NCBI GenBank assembly: GCA_001873625.1 | Contig: MNZN01000002.1 | Coordinates: 1 to 64,000 of the forward strand | Source: Candidatus Saccharibacteria bacterium CG2_30_41_52 | GTDB taxonomy: Bacteria; Patescibacteriota; Saccharimonadia; Saccharimonadales; Saccharimonadaceae | DNA: 64,000 bases | Direction of reading: 5' to 3' | Part shown: in pieces, positions 1 through 9,481 of the stretch | Position numbering within the stretch: the first letter of the stretch is position 1 | Layout: every line of letters starts with the position of its first letter | Translations under genes and position numbers: made by a program | The notes under the pieces: model-generated | Databases searched by the model: none | What the model was told of the DNA's origin: nothing | What the model saw: only the letters and a program-made list of their open reading frames with translations

Positions 1-311
1 AGAAAATAATATACGCGGCCATGACTTTAGTCTTGATTATTGCAGTAGCAACTGGCTCTGTGTATATATTAAACTCTTCTCAAACTAGCACAAACAATAA
101 AACTACAGATCAACCTAAGGTTATTACTCCAAAAGAAGCCACGGACGCTAAAACGATGGATGCTGTAAAACTGATGAATGGTGATGTAGCCAAGGCAAAG
201 ACGTTATTGCAAGAAGCTCGCAAGAAATATGTAGAACTGGGTGATACTAACGGTGTTGTAAACGTTGATTCTCAATTGTATCTGATTGAACATCCTACCC
301 CTAAAAAATAG
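1..311 (+). CDS. Hypothetical membrane-anchored protein, probably partial (frame open to left edge)
   Basis: Frame open upstream of the ATG at 21 (..KIIYAAMTLVLIIAVATGSVYIL); hydrophobic segment followed by a short soluble tail. Confidence 0.5.
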   Translation, partial: KIIYAAMTLVLIIAVATGSVYILNSSQTSTNNKTTDQPKVITPKEATDAKTMDAVKLMNGDVAKAKTLLQEARKKYVELGDTNGVVNVDSQLYLIEHPTPKK

Positions 312-367
312 CTAGAAAAAAGCATCATTATTGATAACAATCTAATCTGTTACAATAGTATTAGACT

Positions 368-1852
368 ATGGATAAAAAATTATATATAACTACGGCGATC
401 CCTTATGTTAATGGCACGCCTCATATCGGCAATGCCCTAGATTATCTGTTGGCTGATATTTGGAAACGCTACCAAGAGCAGAACGGGCACGTTGTACGTT
501 TTTCAGTCGGTACTGATGAACATGGTAATAAAATTGCCGCCAAAGCTGCTGAAGCCGGACTTGAACCTAAGGCTTATACCGACCAAACATATCTAAATTT
601 TGAAAAACTAATGAAAAAAGTTGGCGCAACTTATACTGACTTTGTTCGAACTACCGACCCACACCACATCCAAGCAGTTCAATATATTTGGCAAACTTTG
701 GCGCCATATATTTACAAAGGTAGTTACGAGGGCTGGTATTGCATTGGATGCGAAGCGTTTGTGTCCGACAAAGAAGCAACCGACAATGGTGGAATCTGCC
801 CAGACCATAATCAACCATATCAGCGATTAAGTGAAGACAACTACTATCTTAAAAGTAGTGCATTAACTGATAAAGTTCGCGCCGCAATTGAAAGTGATGA
901 ACTGCAAATTGTACCAGAATTCCGTAAAAAGGAATTTTTGGAACTTATCAAAGATGGCTTGCAGGATGTCAGTATATCTCGACCTAAAAAGAATCTAAGT
1001 TGGGGAGTTCCTGTGCCTGGCGATTTAGATCAGGTAATGTATGTCTGGCTTGATGCTTTGGCAAACTATATAACTGTCATTGGCTATCCCGATCAATCAA
1101 CCTGGAAAGAATATTGGCCAGCTGATATTCAAGTTGTTGGTAAAGATATTTTGCGATTCCATGCTGGTCTTTGGCCTGCGATGTTATTGGGTCTTGGCCT
1201 AGAATTGCCAAAGAAATTATTAGTTCATGGACATATTAATGTCGGCAATACCAAAATGAGCAAATCTATTGGAAATATTGTTGACCCCAATCAAGTAATC
1301 GACGAATATGGTTTAGATGCGTTTAGATACTATTTCTCACGTCATATTCCAACATTGGATGATGGTGACTTTACTTGGGATAAATTTGAAAATTCCTATA
1401 ATACCGAACTAGCCAATGATTTAGGCAACGTAATTCGACGTGTTTCTAGTATGATAAGTCGCTACCAGTCCGGTGTTATTGGTGAAGCGCCAAAAGGTGA
1501 GCATGACATGAGCACTTATCACGAAGCAATGGAGAAATTAGAATTTAATAAGGCGATTGATGAAGTTTGGCTAATGGTTCGCAGTCTAAATCAATACATT
1601 GAAAATGTAAAACCTTGGGAAATTGCAAAAACAATCGATAAAGATACCGAAGCAAAATCTCATTTGTCTGAAGTTTTGGCATATGCTGTTGGTGCGCTTT
1701 TGCAAATCGGCGATTTGTTAGTGCCATTTTTACCAGATACTGCTGCCAAAATTCATTCAACATTTGAAACTGGCGTAATCGCTGACGCTGGCGTGTTCTT
1801 CCCTCGAATCTATATTCATACGACCGACCCAAATGCGCCAAAGACAAAATAA
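368..1852 (+). CDS. metG: Methionyl-tRNA synthetase
   Basis: ITTAIPYVNGTPHIGNALDYLLADI and KMSKSIGN class I motifs. Confidence 0.97.
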   Translation: MDKKLYITTAIPYVNGTPHIGNALDYLLADIWKRYQEQNGHVVRFSVGTDEHGNKIAAKAAEAGLEPKAYTDQTYLNFEKLMKKVGATYTDFVRTTDPHHIQAVQYIWQTLAPYIYKGSYEGWYCIGCEAFVSDKEATDNGGICPDHNQPYQRLSEDNYYLKSSALTDKVRAAIESDELQIVPEFRKKEFLELIKDGLQDVSISRPKKNLSWGVPVPGDLDQVMYVWLDALANYITVIGYPDQSTWKEYWPADIQVVGKDILRFHAGLWPAMLLGLGLELPKKLLVHGHINVGNTKMSKSIGNIVDPNQVIDEYGLDAFRYYFSRHIPTLDDGDFTWDKFENSYNTELANDLGNVIRRVSSMISRYQSGVIGEAPKGEHDMSTYHEAMEKLEFNKAIDEVWLMVRSLNQYIENVKPWEIAKTIDKDTEAKSHLSEVLAYAVGALLQIGDLLVPFLPDTAAKIHSTFETGVIADAGVFFPRIYIHTTDPNAPKTK

Positions 1853-1855
1853 ATC

Positions 1856-2611
1856 ATGTTAATTGATACGCATTGCCACATTCATGATTTTAATCTTTAT
1901 ACGCTCAATCCCGACGAGACTATTATTCGTGCCCACGAAGCAGGTGTGATGCAGATGATTTGTATCGGCACTAATGTAACCGATTCGCGTGTAGCTGTTA
2001 AATTTGCGTCTAGCCATGAAGAAGTATATGCGTCGGTTGGTGCTCATCCTCACGAACTGAAGGATGGTTTAGGTGGCTTGGAAGAAATTATAAAATCGGG
2101 CAGTAAAAAGATTGTCGCTATTGGTGAAATAGGGTTGGATTATCACACAAGCGATACGCCACATGACGAACAAATTCAGGCTTTTGAGACCCAAATTCAA
2201 TTAGCGTTAAAATATGATTTGCCAATTATTTTTCATGTTCGCGAAGCTTTTGACGATTTTTGGCCGGTTTTTGATAAATACCAAGGGATTCGCGGGGTAC
2301 TGCACAGCTTTACCGATACGATCGAAAATGCGCGCGAAGGCTTAAAAAAGGGTCTTTATATAGGAGTCAATGGCTATAGTACGTTTATCAAAGATCAGTC
2401 GCAAAAAGATATGTTTGCGTCACTTCCGCTCGACAAAATCATACTCGAAACAGATGCGCCGTTCTTGACGCCAGTTCCTTTTCGTGGTAAAGTAAATGAG
2501 CCTGCATTTGTAAGAAATATTGCCGATTATCAAAGTAATATTCGACAAATCTCTTTAGACGAAGTTGCCAAAACGACAACCGCAAATGCCCAATCGTTAT
2601 TTAATCTCTAG
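1856..2611 (+). CDS. tatD: TatD family metal-dependent DNase
   Basis: MLIDTHCHIHD, GEIGLDYH, LETDAPFLTPVPFRGKVNEP motifs. Confidence 0.95.
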   Translation: MLIDTHCHIHDFNLYTLNPDETIIRAHEAGVMQMICIGTNVTDSRVAVKFASSHEEVYASVGAHPHELKDGLGGLEEIIKSGSKKIVAIGEIGLDYHTSDTPHDEQIQAFETQIQLALKYDLPIIFHVREAFDDFWPVFDKYQGIRGVLHSFTDTIENAREGLKKGLYIGVNGYSTFIKDQSQKDMFASLPLDKIILETDAPFLTPVPFRGKVNEPAFVRNIADYQSNIRQISLDEVAKTTTANAQSLFNL

Positions 2612-2626
2612 AAAAAGCGGAATAAT

Positions 2627-2833
2627 ATGTCACAAAACCCAAGTAATGAAAATATCGATACATTAAGATCCATAAACAATGGGTTTGATATGATATATAA
2701 AAATCATGCTTTAAATAACTCAGAGATAATTGTTAATAAAGTTTCAGAAAGAATTTTATCCATGGGCGTTAATTTGGAGCAAGTTCGTAAAAATCTTATT
2801 ACAAAAGAAGCTCAAGATGATAAACAAAAATAA
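2627..2833 (+). CDS. Hypothetical small protein
   Basis: 68-codon ORF between tatD and the next overlapping ORF. Confidence 0.5.
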   Translation: MSQNPSNENIDTLRSINNGFDMIYKNHALNNSEIIVNKVSERILSMGVNLEQVRKNLITKEAQDDKQK

Positions 2834-3236
2834 GATTATTAAGTCTATATCAAAAAAGATATTTAAATCCAACTTACTAGTAAGACGCCCAGTACTAACC
2901 GAAAAAAAGCTAAAAGCCAAAGAGAGCGAAATCGGCGGCAAGATATTTGGACCAATCAAGCCAAACGAACGTAGAGAATTCTTTAATGATAATCAAAGAA
3001 GTTGGTTTTTTCACCAAGAAATAACTGATTCAGCAGGAATTATTAAATCCGTAACTCTTCATTATGAAATTCACCCAAATGGGATATTGCGCGTCAGCAG
3101 TGTTGAAGGTGTGCATAATGAATTTATAAAAGGTCAAGAGCTTGATAATTTTATATCTGCTACAGAGATATATTATGGCCGCGTTATGCGCGAAATCTAT
3201 GGAATTGAACCTACAGACTCCAAAAAACATCAATAA
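2817..3236 (+). CDS. Hypothetical protein (start re-assigned to ATG 2817)
   Basis: ORF track gives 2730; the ATG at 2817 overlaps the 2627 ORF by 17 nt, typical of translational coupling. Confidence 0.55.
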   Translation: MINKNKIIKSISKKIFKSNLLVRRPVLTEKKLKAKESEIGGKIFGPIKPNERREFFNDNQRSWFFHQEITDSAGIIKSVTLHYEIHPNGILRVSSVEGVHNEFIKGQELDNFISATEIYYGRVMREIYGIEPTDSKKHQ

Positions 3237-3256
3237 CCGTTATAATTAAGGTATTG

Positions 3257-4411
3257 ATGAATAAAGAAATAATATATCTGGATCATGCGGCTGCTACACC
3301 AATGGATTTGCGGGTTATTACAGCTATGGAACCATATTTTAGAGATGATTTTTATAATCCATCCAGTCCATATGCGCCGGCTGTTAAAGTTAGACGTGAT
3401 TACGAAGAAGCAAAACATTTGTTAGCTAGTTCTATTGGCGCAAAACCAGGTGAGATTATTATGACTGCAGGTGCAACAGAATCGATAAATTTGGCTTTTA
3501 ATGAAATCGGCGGCCATGTGATTGTCGCGAACATTGAACATCATGCGGTTTTGAATTGCGCTAAATTGCACGACCATACAATTGTAGAATCAGATAGTCG
3601 TGGGTTTGTATCGGCCGATGTTATCAAGGCTGCTATTAGACCAGATACCAAACTCGTTAGCGTGGCGCTAGCAAATAATGAATTAGGTACTGTTCAACCA
3701 CTGCGTGATATTGCGCAAGTTGTTCGCCAGGAACGCGAAGCGCGTTTGATGCGTGGTGATAAAACACCAATTTATCTACATAGTGATGCATCGCAGGGAG
3801 TTAGCCAACTAGATGTGAATATCGCTAGATTGGGTGTTGATATGTTGACACTCAATTCTGGCAAAATGTATGGCCCAAAACAAATGGGACTTTTATGGGC
3901 AGCTAGTCATGTGCGGCTTAATCCACTAATTGTTGGTGGCGGTCAAGAACGAGGGCTTCGAAGTGGAACCGAAAACGTTGCGGGAACCATAGGGTTTGCG
4001 AGGGCATTAGAACTTGCAACTACTCATCGCAAATTTGAATCAGAGCGATTAGCTAAACTTCGCGATAGTTTGCAGACTGCGTTAACAAATGCATTTACCG
4101 ATGCGATAGTATCAGGTCATCCGAAACATCGATTGGCTGGTCATTTGCATATTTCATTTCCTGGATTAGACGGCGAACGATTAATTTTTATCTTGGAAAA
4201 TAGGGGCGTACTAGTTTCAACTGGTAGTGCATGTGCTGCAAATAAAGGTACCAGATCGCACGTATTGATGGCGATTGGAATGACGCCTGAAATAGCAGAC
4301 GGTAGCATTCGAATTACTTTGGGACATTTATCAACACCTGAAAACACTGGATTAGCAGGTAATATCATTATTGAAGAATTGAAAAAAGAATATTATCGGA
4401 TTTCGAAATGA
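3257..4411 (+). CDS. Cysteine desulfurase (NifS/IscS family)
   Basis: IYLDHAAATPMD, HSDASQG, LNSGKMYGPKQMG, STGSACAA motifs. Confidence 0.93.
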   Translation: MNKEIIYLDHAAATPMDLRVITAMEPYFRDDFYNPSSPYAPAVKVRRDYEEAKHLLASSIGAKPGEIIMTAGATESINLAFNEIGGHVIVANIEHHAVLNCAKLHDHTIVESDSRGFVSADVIKAAIRPDTKLVSVALANNELGTVQPLRDIAQVVRQEREARLMRGDKTPIYLHSDASQGVSQLDVNIARLGVDMLTLNSGKMYGPKQMGLLWAASHVRLNPLIVGGGQERGLRSGTENVAGTIGFARALELATTHRKFESERLAKLRDSLQTALTNAFTDAIVSGHPKHRLAGHLHISFPGLDGERLIFILENRGVLVSTGSACAANKGTRSHVLMAIGMTPEIADGSIRITLGHLSTPENTGLAGNIIIEELKKEYYRISK

Positions 4412-5013
4412 TTAGATATATAATTGGTCTATTCCTGATTATTATTGTAACTACGGTTGGGTTAAGTTTGTATTTACAGGTTGATGATTTAAGTCAATGT
4501 GGCAAGACGCCGGGGTCTGATGGAAATTGTCAGGTTGTTGATGCGATTGTTGCTGTTAGCGGTGGCGATACTGTGTCGCGTACGAACGAAGCCGTTGAGT
4601 TATATAAAAACGGTTGGTCAAAAACGTTAATCTTTTCAGGTGCCGCTCAAGACAAATCCGGTCCAAGTAATGCCGCGGCTATGAAAACCTTAGCAATTGA
4701 TGCTGGCGTGCCGGCGTCGGCTATTCTTTTGGACGAGTTGGCGGCAACAACTAAACAAAATGCTGATAATATGCAAGAGATATTTGTTAGCCGTAATATA
4801 AAAAGCGTAATTTTGGTGACGTCTGGATACCATCAACGTCGTGCAAGTTTGGAATTTAGTAAACATACCAAAGACGTAAAAGTCGTAAATCATTCAACTC
4901 AGACCGACAAAGATTGGTCTGCTTGGTGGTGGACGACGCCACGCGGTTGGTGGTTGGCGACTAATGAACTTGCTAAAATTATTGTTTTTTACGTTGAAGG
5001 AATTTGGTCATGA
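4408..5013 (+). CDS. YdcF family (DUF218) membrane-anchored protein
   Basis: N-terminal TM; AIVAVSGGD..R...A..LY..G; LVTSGYHQRRA. Confidence 0.85.
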   Translation: MIRYIIGLFLIIIVTTVGLSLYLQVDDLSQCGKTPGSDGNCQVVDAIVAVSGGDTVSRTNEAVELYKNGWSKTLIFSGAAQDKSGPSNAAAMKTLAIDAGVPASAILLDELAATTKQNADNMQEIFVSRNIKSVILVTSGYHQRRASLEFSKHTKDVKVVNHSTQTDKDWSAWWWTTPRGWWLATNELAKIIVFYVEGIWS

Positions 5014-6056
5014 ACGAAAAAACCAAAGTCTATGTAGGTATGAGTGGTGGTGTCGATTCGTCGCTTTCCGCTGCGCTTTTAATTGAACAAGGCTATGACG
5101 TAACAGGTATTTATATGAAAAACTGGACGGCTGATTTACCTGGCATGAAATGTCCGTGGGCTGATGATTTAGCTGATGCTAAACGCGTTGCCGTGCAACT
5201 AGGAATTGACTTTAAGGTTTTTGATTTTGAAAACGAATATAAACATAAAGTTGTCGATTATATGATCGAAGAATACAAAAATGGCCGTACTCCAAACCCA
5301 GACATTATGTGTAATCAGGAAGTTAAATTCAAACTATTTCTAGATGCATCGCTCGCCGATGGGGCAGATATGATTGCGACTGGTCATTACGCCCGTGTTG
5401 AAAATGATATGTTGAAAATGGCAGTTGATGTTAACAAGGACCAGACATATTTCTTGTATCGCGTAACAGGCGAGGCGCTGGCAAAAACTCTATTTCCAAT
5501 TGGCGAATTTGTTAAACCTGATGTTCGCAAAATGGCATTGGAGCGCGGTTTATCGACGGCAGCTAAAAAAGATTCGCAGGGCATTTGTTTTGTCGGGCAA
5601 GTCGGAATTCGTGATTTTTTGAGTTTGTATGTTGATCAAAAACCAGGGGCTATTATTGATAAAAAAACAGGTAAAACTATAGGTCATCATGACGGTGCAA
5701 TATTTTACACATTAGGTCAGCGTCATGGGCTCGAACTGGGCGGCGGATTGCCATATTATGTTATTGGCAAAGATATGAATAAAAATGAAGTTTATGTAAC
5801 GACCGACTTGAACGATGGCGCTTTGTGGGAAAATACCATTAATTTACGTGATGTTAATTGGATAAATCAAGCGCCTGAAAATGGAACCTACCAAATTCGT
5901 GTTCGTCACCGTGCTAAATTGGTTGATGCGACGCTAGAATCTAATGAATATGGAGTTGTTTTAAGGCTTGATAATCCTGAACGAGCTGTTGCAGCTGGAC
6001 AATCAGTCGTTATATACAAGGGTGATATTTGTCTGGGTGGCGGAATTATCGCCTAG
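5010..6056 (+). CDS. mnmA: tRNA-specific 2-thiouridylase
   Basis: VGMSGGVDSSLSAALL, PNPDIMCNQEVKF, GHYAR, DSQGICFVG. Confidence 0.96.
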   Translation: MNEKTKVYVGMSGGVDSSLSAALLIEQGYDVTGIYMKNWTADLPGMKCPWADDLADAKRVAVQLGIDFKVFDFENEYKHKVVDYMIEEYKNGRTPNPDIMCNQEVKFKLFLDASLADGADMIATGHYARVENDMLKMAVDVNKDQTYFLYRVTGEALAKTLFPIGEFVKPDVRKMALERGLSTAAKKDSQGICFVGQVGIRDFLSLYVDQKPGAIIDKKTGKTIGHHDGAIFYTLGQRHGLELGGGLPYYVIGKDMNKNEVYVTTDLNDGALWENTINLRDVNWINQAPENGTYQIRVRHRAKLVDATLESNEYGVVLRLDNPERAVAAGQSVVIYKGDICLGGGIIA

Positions 6057-6075
6057 TTGTTATAATCGTTGAGAT

Positions 6076-7962
6076 ATGAATGCACAACAAATCCGCAACG
6101 AATATTTAAAATTTTTTGAATCACGTGGGCACACAATTATTCCACGAGCTAATCTGATACCATATAACGATCCAACGACATTATTTACTGGTAGTGGTAT
6201 GCAACAACTGATGCCATATTTGTTAGGCGAAATGCACCCAGATGGTGTAAAGCTTACCAATAGTCAAACTTGTTTACGCGCTCAAGATATTTATGATGTA
6301 GGAGACAATCGCCATACGACATTTTTTGAAATGTTGGGTAACTGGAGCCTTGGTGATTATTTTAAAGAACAACAAATTCGATGGTTTTTTGAGTTTTTGA
6401 CCGAGAAGGTTGGACTCGACCCAAATAAAATTTACGTAACGGTATTTATTGGTAGTGAACAACACGGTATTCCTCGTGATGATGAGGCTGCAAACATTTG
6501 GCAAAAAGTTTTTAGCGAAAAGGGGATTGAAGCCAAAATTGTTGAAATTGGCAGCCAAAAAGACGGTAATGAGCGTGGTATCAAACCAGGTGAGCGTATT
6601 TTCTTTTATGACGATGGCGAAAACTGGTGGTCACGTGCTGGTAAAATTGATAAAACCCCAATTGGAGATCCATGTGGTCCTGATAGTGAAGTGTTTTATG
6701 ACTTTGGATCACAAAATCATGCGTCTGGATTTGGTTTGGCTCACCCCGCTAGCGACAGTGGTCAATTCATGGAAATCGGCAATCAAGTCTTTATGCAGTA
6801 CCGTCGCTTAGAAGACGGCAGTTTTGAACCTCTTGCCAAGAAAAACGTTGACTTTGGTGGCGGCTTGGAACGAATTGCAGCGGCCGCAATTGATAATCCG
6901 GACGTATTTAGAATCAGTATATTACGTCCAATTATTGAAAAATTACAGACGATTAGCGGCAAGAATTATGAATCTCATACCGAGAGTATGCGGGTTATTG
7001 CTGACCATTTACGCGCTGCTACATTTTTGGCAGTTGATGGAATTGTGCCATCAAACAAAGAGCAGGGTTATGTTATGCGCAGGTTTTTGCGCCGAGCTAT
7101 TCGTTTTGCGTTTGATTTGGGAATTGAGCAAAACTTCTTGCAAGAAATCGTTCCAGTAATCGCTGATTTGTACGCTAGCGATTATCCAAAAGTTGCTGAG
7201 AAGCGCGAATCGGTTATTGCAACACTTGTAAAAGAAGAAAAAGTATTTAGACAAACGTTAATTAAAGGTTTGCGCGAATTAAGTAGATTTGCGGCCGATG
7301 GTTTAACTGGTGTAGAGTTATTTACGCTTTATGATACATATGGTTTCCCAATCGAATTATCAACTGAAGAAGCTTTCAAGCAAGATATCAAATTGTCTGA
7401 AAATTGGCGCCAAGAATTTGATGAGCGGATGACTGAACAACGCTTACGCAGTCAAACTGCAACTAAAGGCACTTTCAAGGGTGGACTAGAGGGTAACGCT
7501 ATAATTCATCGCAAATATCACACAGTTGCCCATTTAATGGGACAGGCTATGCGAATGGTTTTAGGTGAGAATACTGCTCAAAGGGGTGCAAACATTACCG
7601 AAGAGAGATTGCGTTTTGACTTTTCATATCCAGAAAAAGTTGCACCTGAACTGCTGAAACAAATTGAGGATATTGTAAACGAACAAATCGACAAAGATCT
7701 AAAAGTTACGTTTGCTGAATATCCAATCGCACAGGCTCGTGCAATGGGTGCTTATGGTGAATTTGGCGACAAATACGGTGATGTAGTTAAAGTCTATACA
7801 ATGGCCACTAACGGCGCTGAAAAACCATTCAGTATCGAAATTTGTGGCGGTCCACACATCGATCATACCGGCGAACTTGCCGAAGGTGGTAAAAAGTTTA
7901 AAATCATCAAAGAAGAATCATCATCTGCCGGTGTTAGGCGTATTAAAGCTATATTAGCTTAA
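6076..7962 (+). CDS. alaS: Alanyl-tRNA synthetase, short form ending after the SAD/editing domain
   Basis: NEYLKFFESRGHTIIPRANLIPYNDPTTLFTGSGMQQ; ends ICGGPHIDHTGELAEGGKKFKIIKEESSSAGVRRIKAILA. Confidence 0.96.
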   Translation: MNAQQIRNEYLKFFESRGHTIIPRANLIPYNDPTTLFTGSGMQQLMPYLLGEMHPDGVKLTNSQTCLRAQDIYDVGDNRHTTFFEMLGNWSLGDYFKEQQIRWFFEFLTEKVGLDPNKIYVTVFIGSEQHGIPRDDEAANIWQKVFSEKGIEAKIVEIGSQKDGNERGIKPGERIFFYDDGENWWSRAGKIDKTPIGDPCGPDSEVFYDFGSQNHASGFGLAHPASDSGQFMEIGNQVFMQYRRLEDGSFEPLAKKNVDFGGGLERIAAAAIDNPDVFRISILRPIIEKLQTISGKNYESHTESMRVIADHLRAATFLAVDGIVPSNKEQGYVMRRFLRRAIRFAFDLGIEQNFLQEIVPVIADLYASDYPKVAEKRESVIATLVKEEKVFRQTLIKGLRELSRFAADGLTGVELFTLYDTYGFPIELSTEEAFKQDIKLSENWRQEFDERMTEQRLRSQTATKGTFKGGLEGNAIIHRKYHTVAHLMGQAMRMVLGENTAQRGANITEERLRFDFSYPEKVAPELLKQIEDIVNEQIDKDLKVTFAEYPIAQARAMGAYGEFGDKYGDVVKVYTMATNGAEKPFSIEICGGPHIDHTGELAEGGKKFKIIKEESSSAGVRRIKAILA

Positions 7963-8035
7963 TTTGTATTGTTTCCTCGTTAGTCCAATAAACAATCGCC
8001 AACTTTTAAAATATGCAGTATACGGCTGATGCTAA

Positions 8036-8131
8036 TTACTTTATTCTCAACAGACTGTGGCGGTAGCCAGCCGAACGCCACGTGCTGACGAAGTCACATG
8101 TAAAGAGTGCTGTTAGAATAAATGTAAGTGG
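8036..8131 (+). repeat. Dispersed multibranched palindromic element D, copy 1
   Basis: TTACTTTATTCTCAACAGACTGTGG..CTGTTAGAATAAATGTAAGTGG; matches the reverse complement of 17433-17536. Confidence 0.85.
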
Positions 8132-8213
8132 GAGTAGCCGCTAGGTCGGAATAGATTGAAATACAATATCTACCTGTGACCATAAGCATCGTTAGTATAT
8201 AATGGTGTTAACT

Positions 8214-9479
8214 ATGGTATTTGATAAACTACGAAAAAGCCGACGTGACAAAATTGCCAATGATTATATTGTGGCACTTGATATTGGTACTGAATATGTT
8301 AAAGCCTTAATCGCTAAACTTGATGGTGAAAATTTGCAGATAGTCGGCGTTGGTCGTTCTCACCAACAAATTAGTGATATGTACGCTGGTGCTATTGCTG
8401 ATATTTCAGGCGTAGTTCGTAATTGTGAAGATGCTTTATCCGAAGCCGAGGATCAAGCTGGTTTGCAAGCTAAACGAGTTGTTATTGGAATTGCTGGTGA
8501 GCTTGTTAAAGGCGTAACAAATACTATTCGTTACCGTCGCCCTCAACCAGATCGCCCGCTCGATACGGCTGAGATGGAATTTATTATAGAAAAAGTTCAA
8601 GAACGTGCTCAGTCTAAAGCTCAAAAACAAATTGCACTTGAGACCGGTAATGCTGATGTTGAAATAAAACTAGTCAACAGCGCACTTGTTAGTATCCACA
8701 TTGACGGTTACAAAGTCAGTAATCCAATTGGATTCCAGGGTCACGATGTTGCCGTCCAAATCTATACGGCCTTTGCGCCTATGGTGCATATTGGCGCGTT
8801 GGAACGTGTTGCTGATGAATTATCATTAGAGTTATTGGCGGTTGCGGCTGAACCATTTGCAGTATCGCGAAGCGTACTTGGTACTGACGCAAATAGTAAT
8901 TTTACAGCAATTTTAGCCGACGTAGGCGGTGGCACAACTGATATTGCGGTTGTAAATGACGGCGGTGTTGAAGGTACTAAAATGTTTGGTATTGGCGGAC
9001 GAAGCTTTACTCGTACGATTGCTAGCGAAATGAACATATCTTATGAAGAAGCCGAAAAACTAAAAGTAAATATTGATAACAGCAAAATCAAGCCAACTGT
9101 AGCAGACAATGTTAACGCTGCGATTGATAAAACTTTGGAAGTTTGGATGTCAGGTGTTGAATTGGCGCTTAGCGAGTTCGATTCGGCTGACCATTTGCCA
9201 AATCGTATTTTACTTTGTGGTGGTGGAGCTAGTTTGACGAAATTAGTTGAAGCTTTGAAAACTCAGGATTGGCACAAAGATTTGCCGTTTACAAAAAAAC
9301 CGACGGTTCATCACATTCATCCATCTGAAGTCATTGGAATTACCGATTCGACTAGCCTTGTCACGGACCATACTTTTATTACCGCCATGGGCTTACTGCG
9401 AGTTGGCTATGATACAATAATAGGTAGTAGTAACAGTGATACGATCAAAGAAAAACTAAATCGAATCCTTAGAATATAA
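8214..9479 (+). CDS. FtsA/PilM-like actin-fold ATPase
   Basis: IVALDIGTEYVKALIA, ILADVGGGTTDIAVV, ILLCGGGA; start moved from 8202 because that ATG overlaps a TATAAT. Confidence 0.8.
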   Translation: MVFDKLRKSRRDKIANDYIVALDIGTEYVKALIAKLDGENLQIVGVGRSHQQISDMYAGAIADISGVVRNCEDALSEAEDQAGLQAKRVVIGIAGELVKGVTNTIRYRRPQPDRPLDTAEMEFIIEKVQERAQSKAQKQIALETGNADVEIKLVNSALVSIHIDGYKVSNPIGFQGHDVAVQIYTAFAPMVHIGALERVADELSLELLAVAAEPFAVSRSVLGTDANSNFTAILADVGGGTTDIAVVNDGGVEGTKMFGIGGRSFTRTIASEMNISYEEAEKLKVNIDNSKIKPTVADNVNAAIDKTLEVWMSGVELALSEFDSADHLPNRILLCGGGASLTKLVEALKTQDWHKDLPFTKKPTVHHIHPSEVIGITDSTSLVTDHTFITAMGLLRVGYDTIIGSSNSDTIKEKLNRILRI

Positions 9480-9481
9480 AT

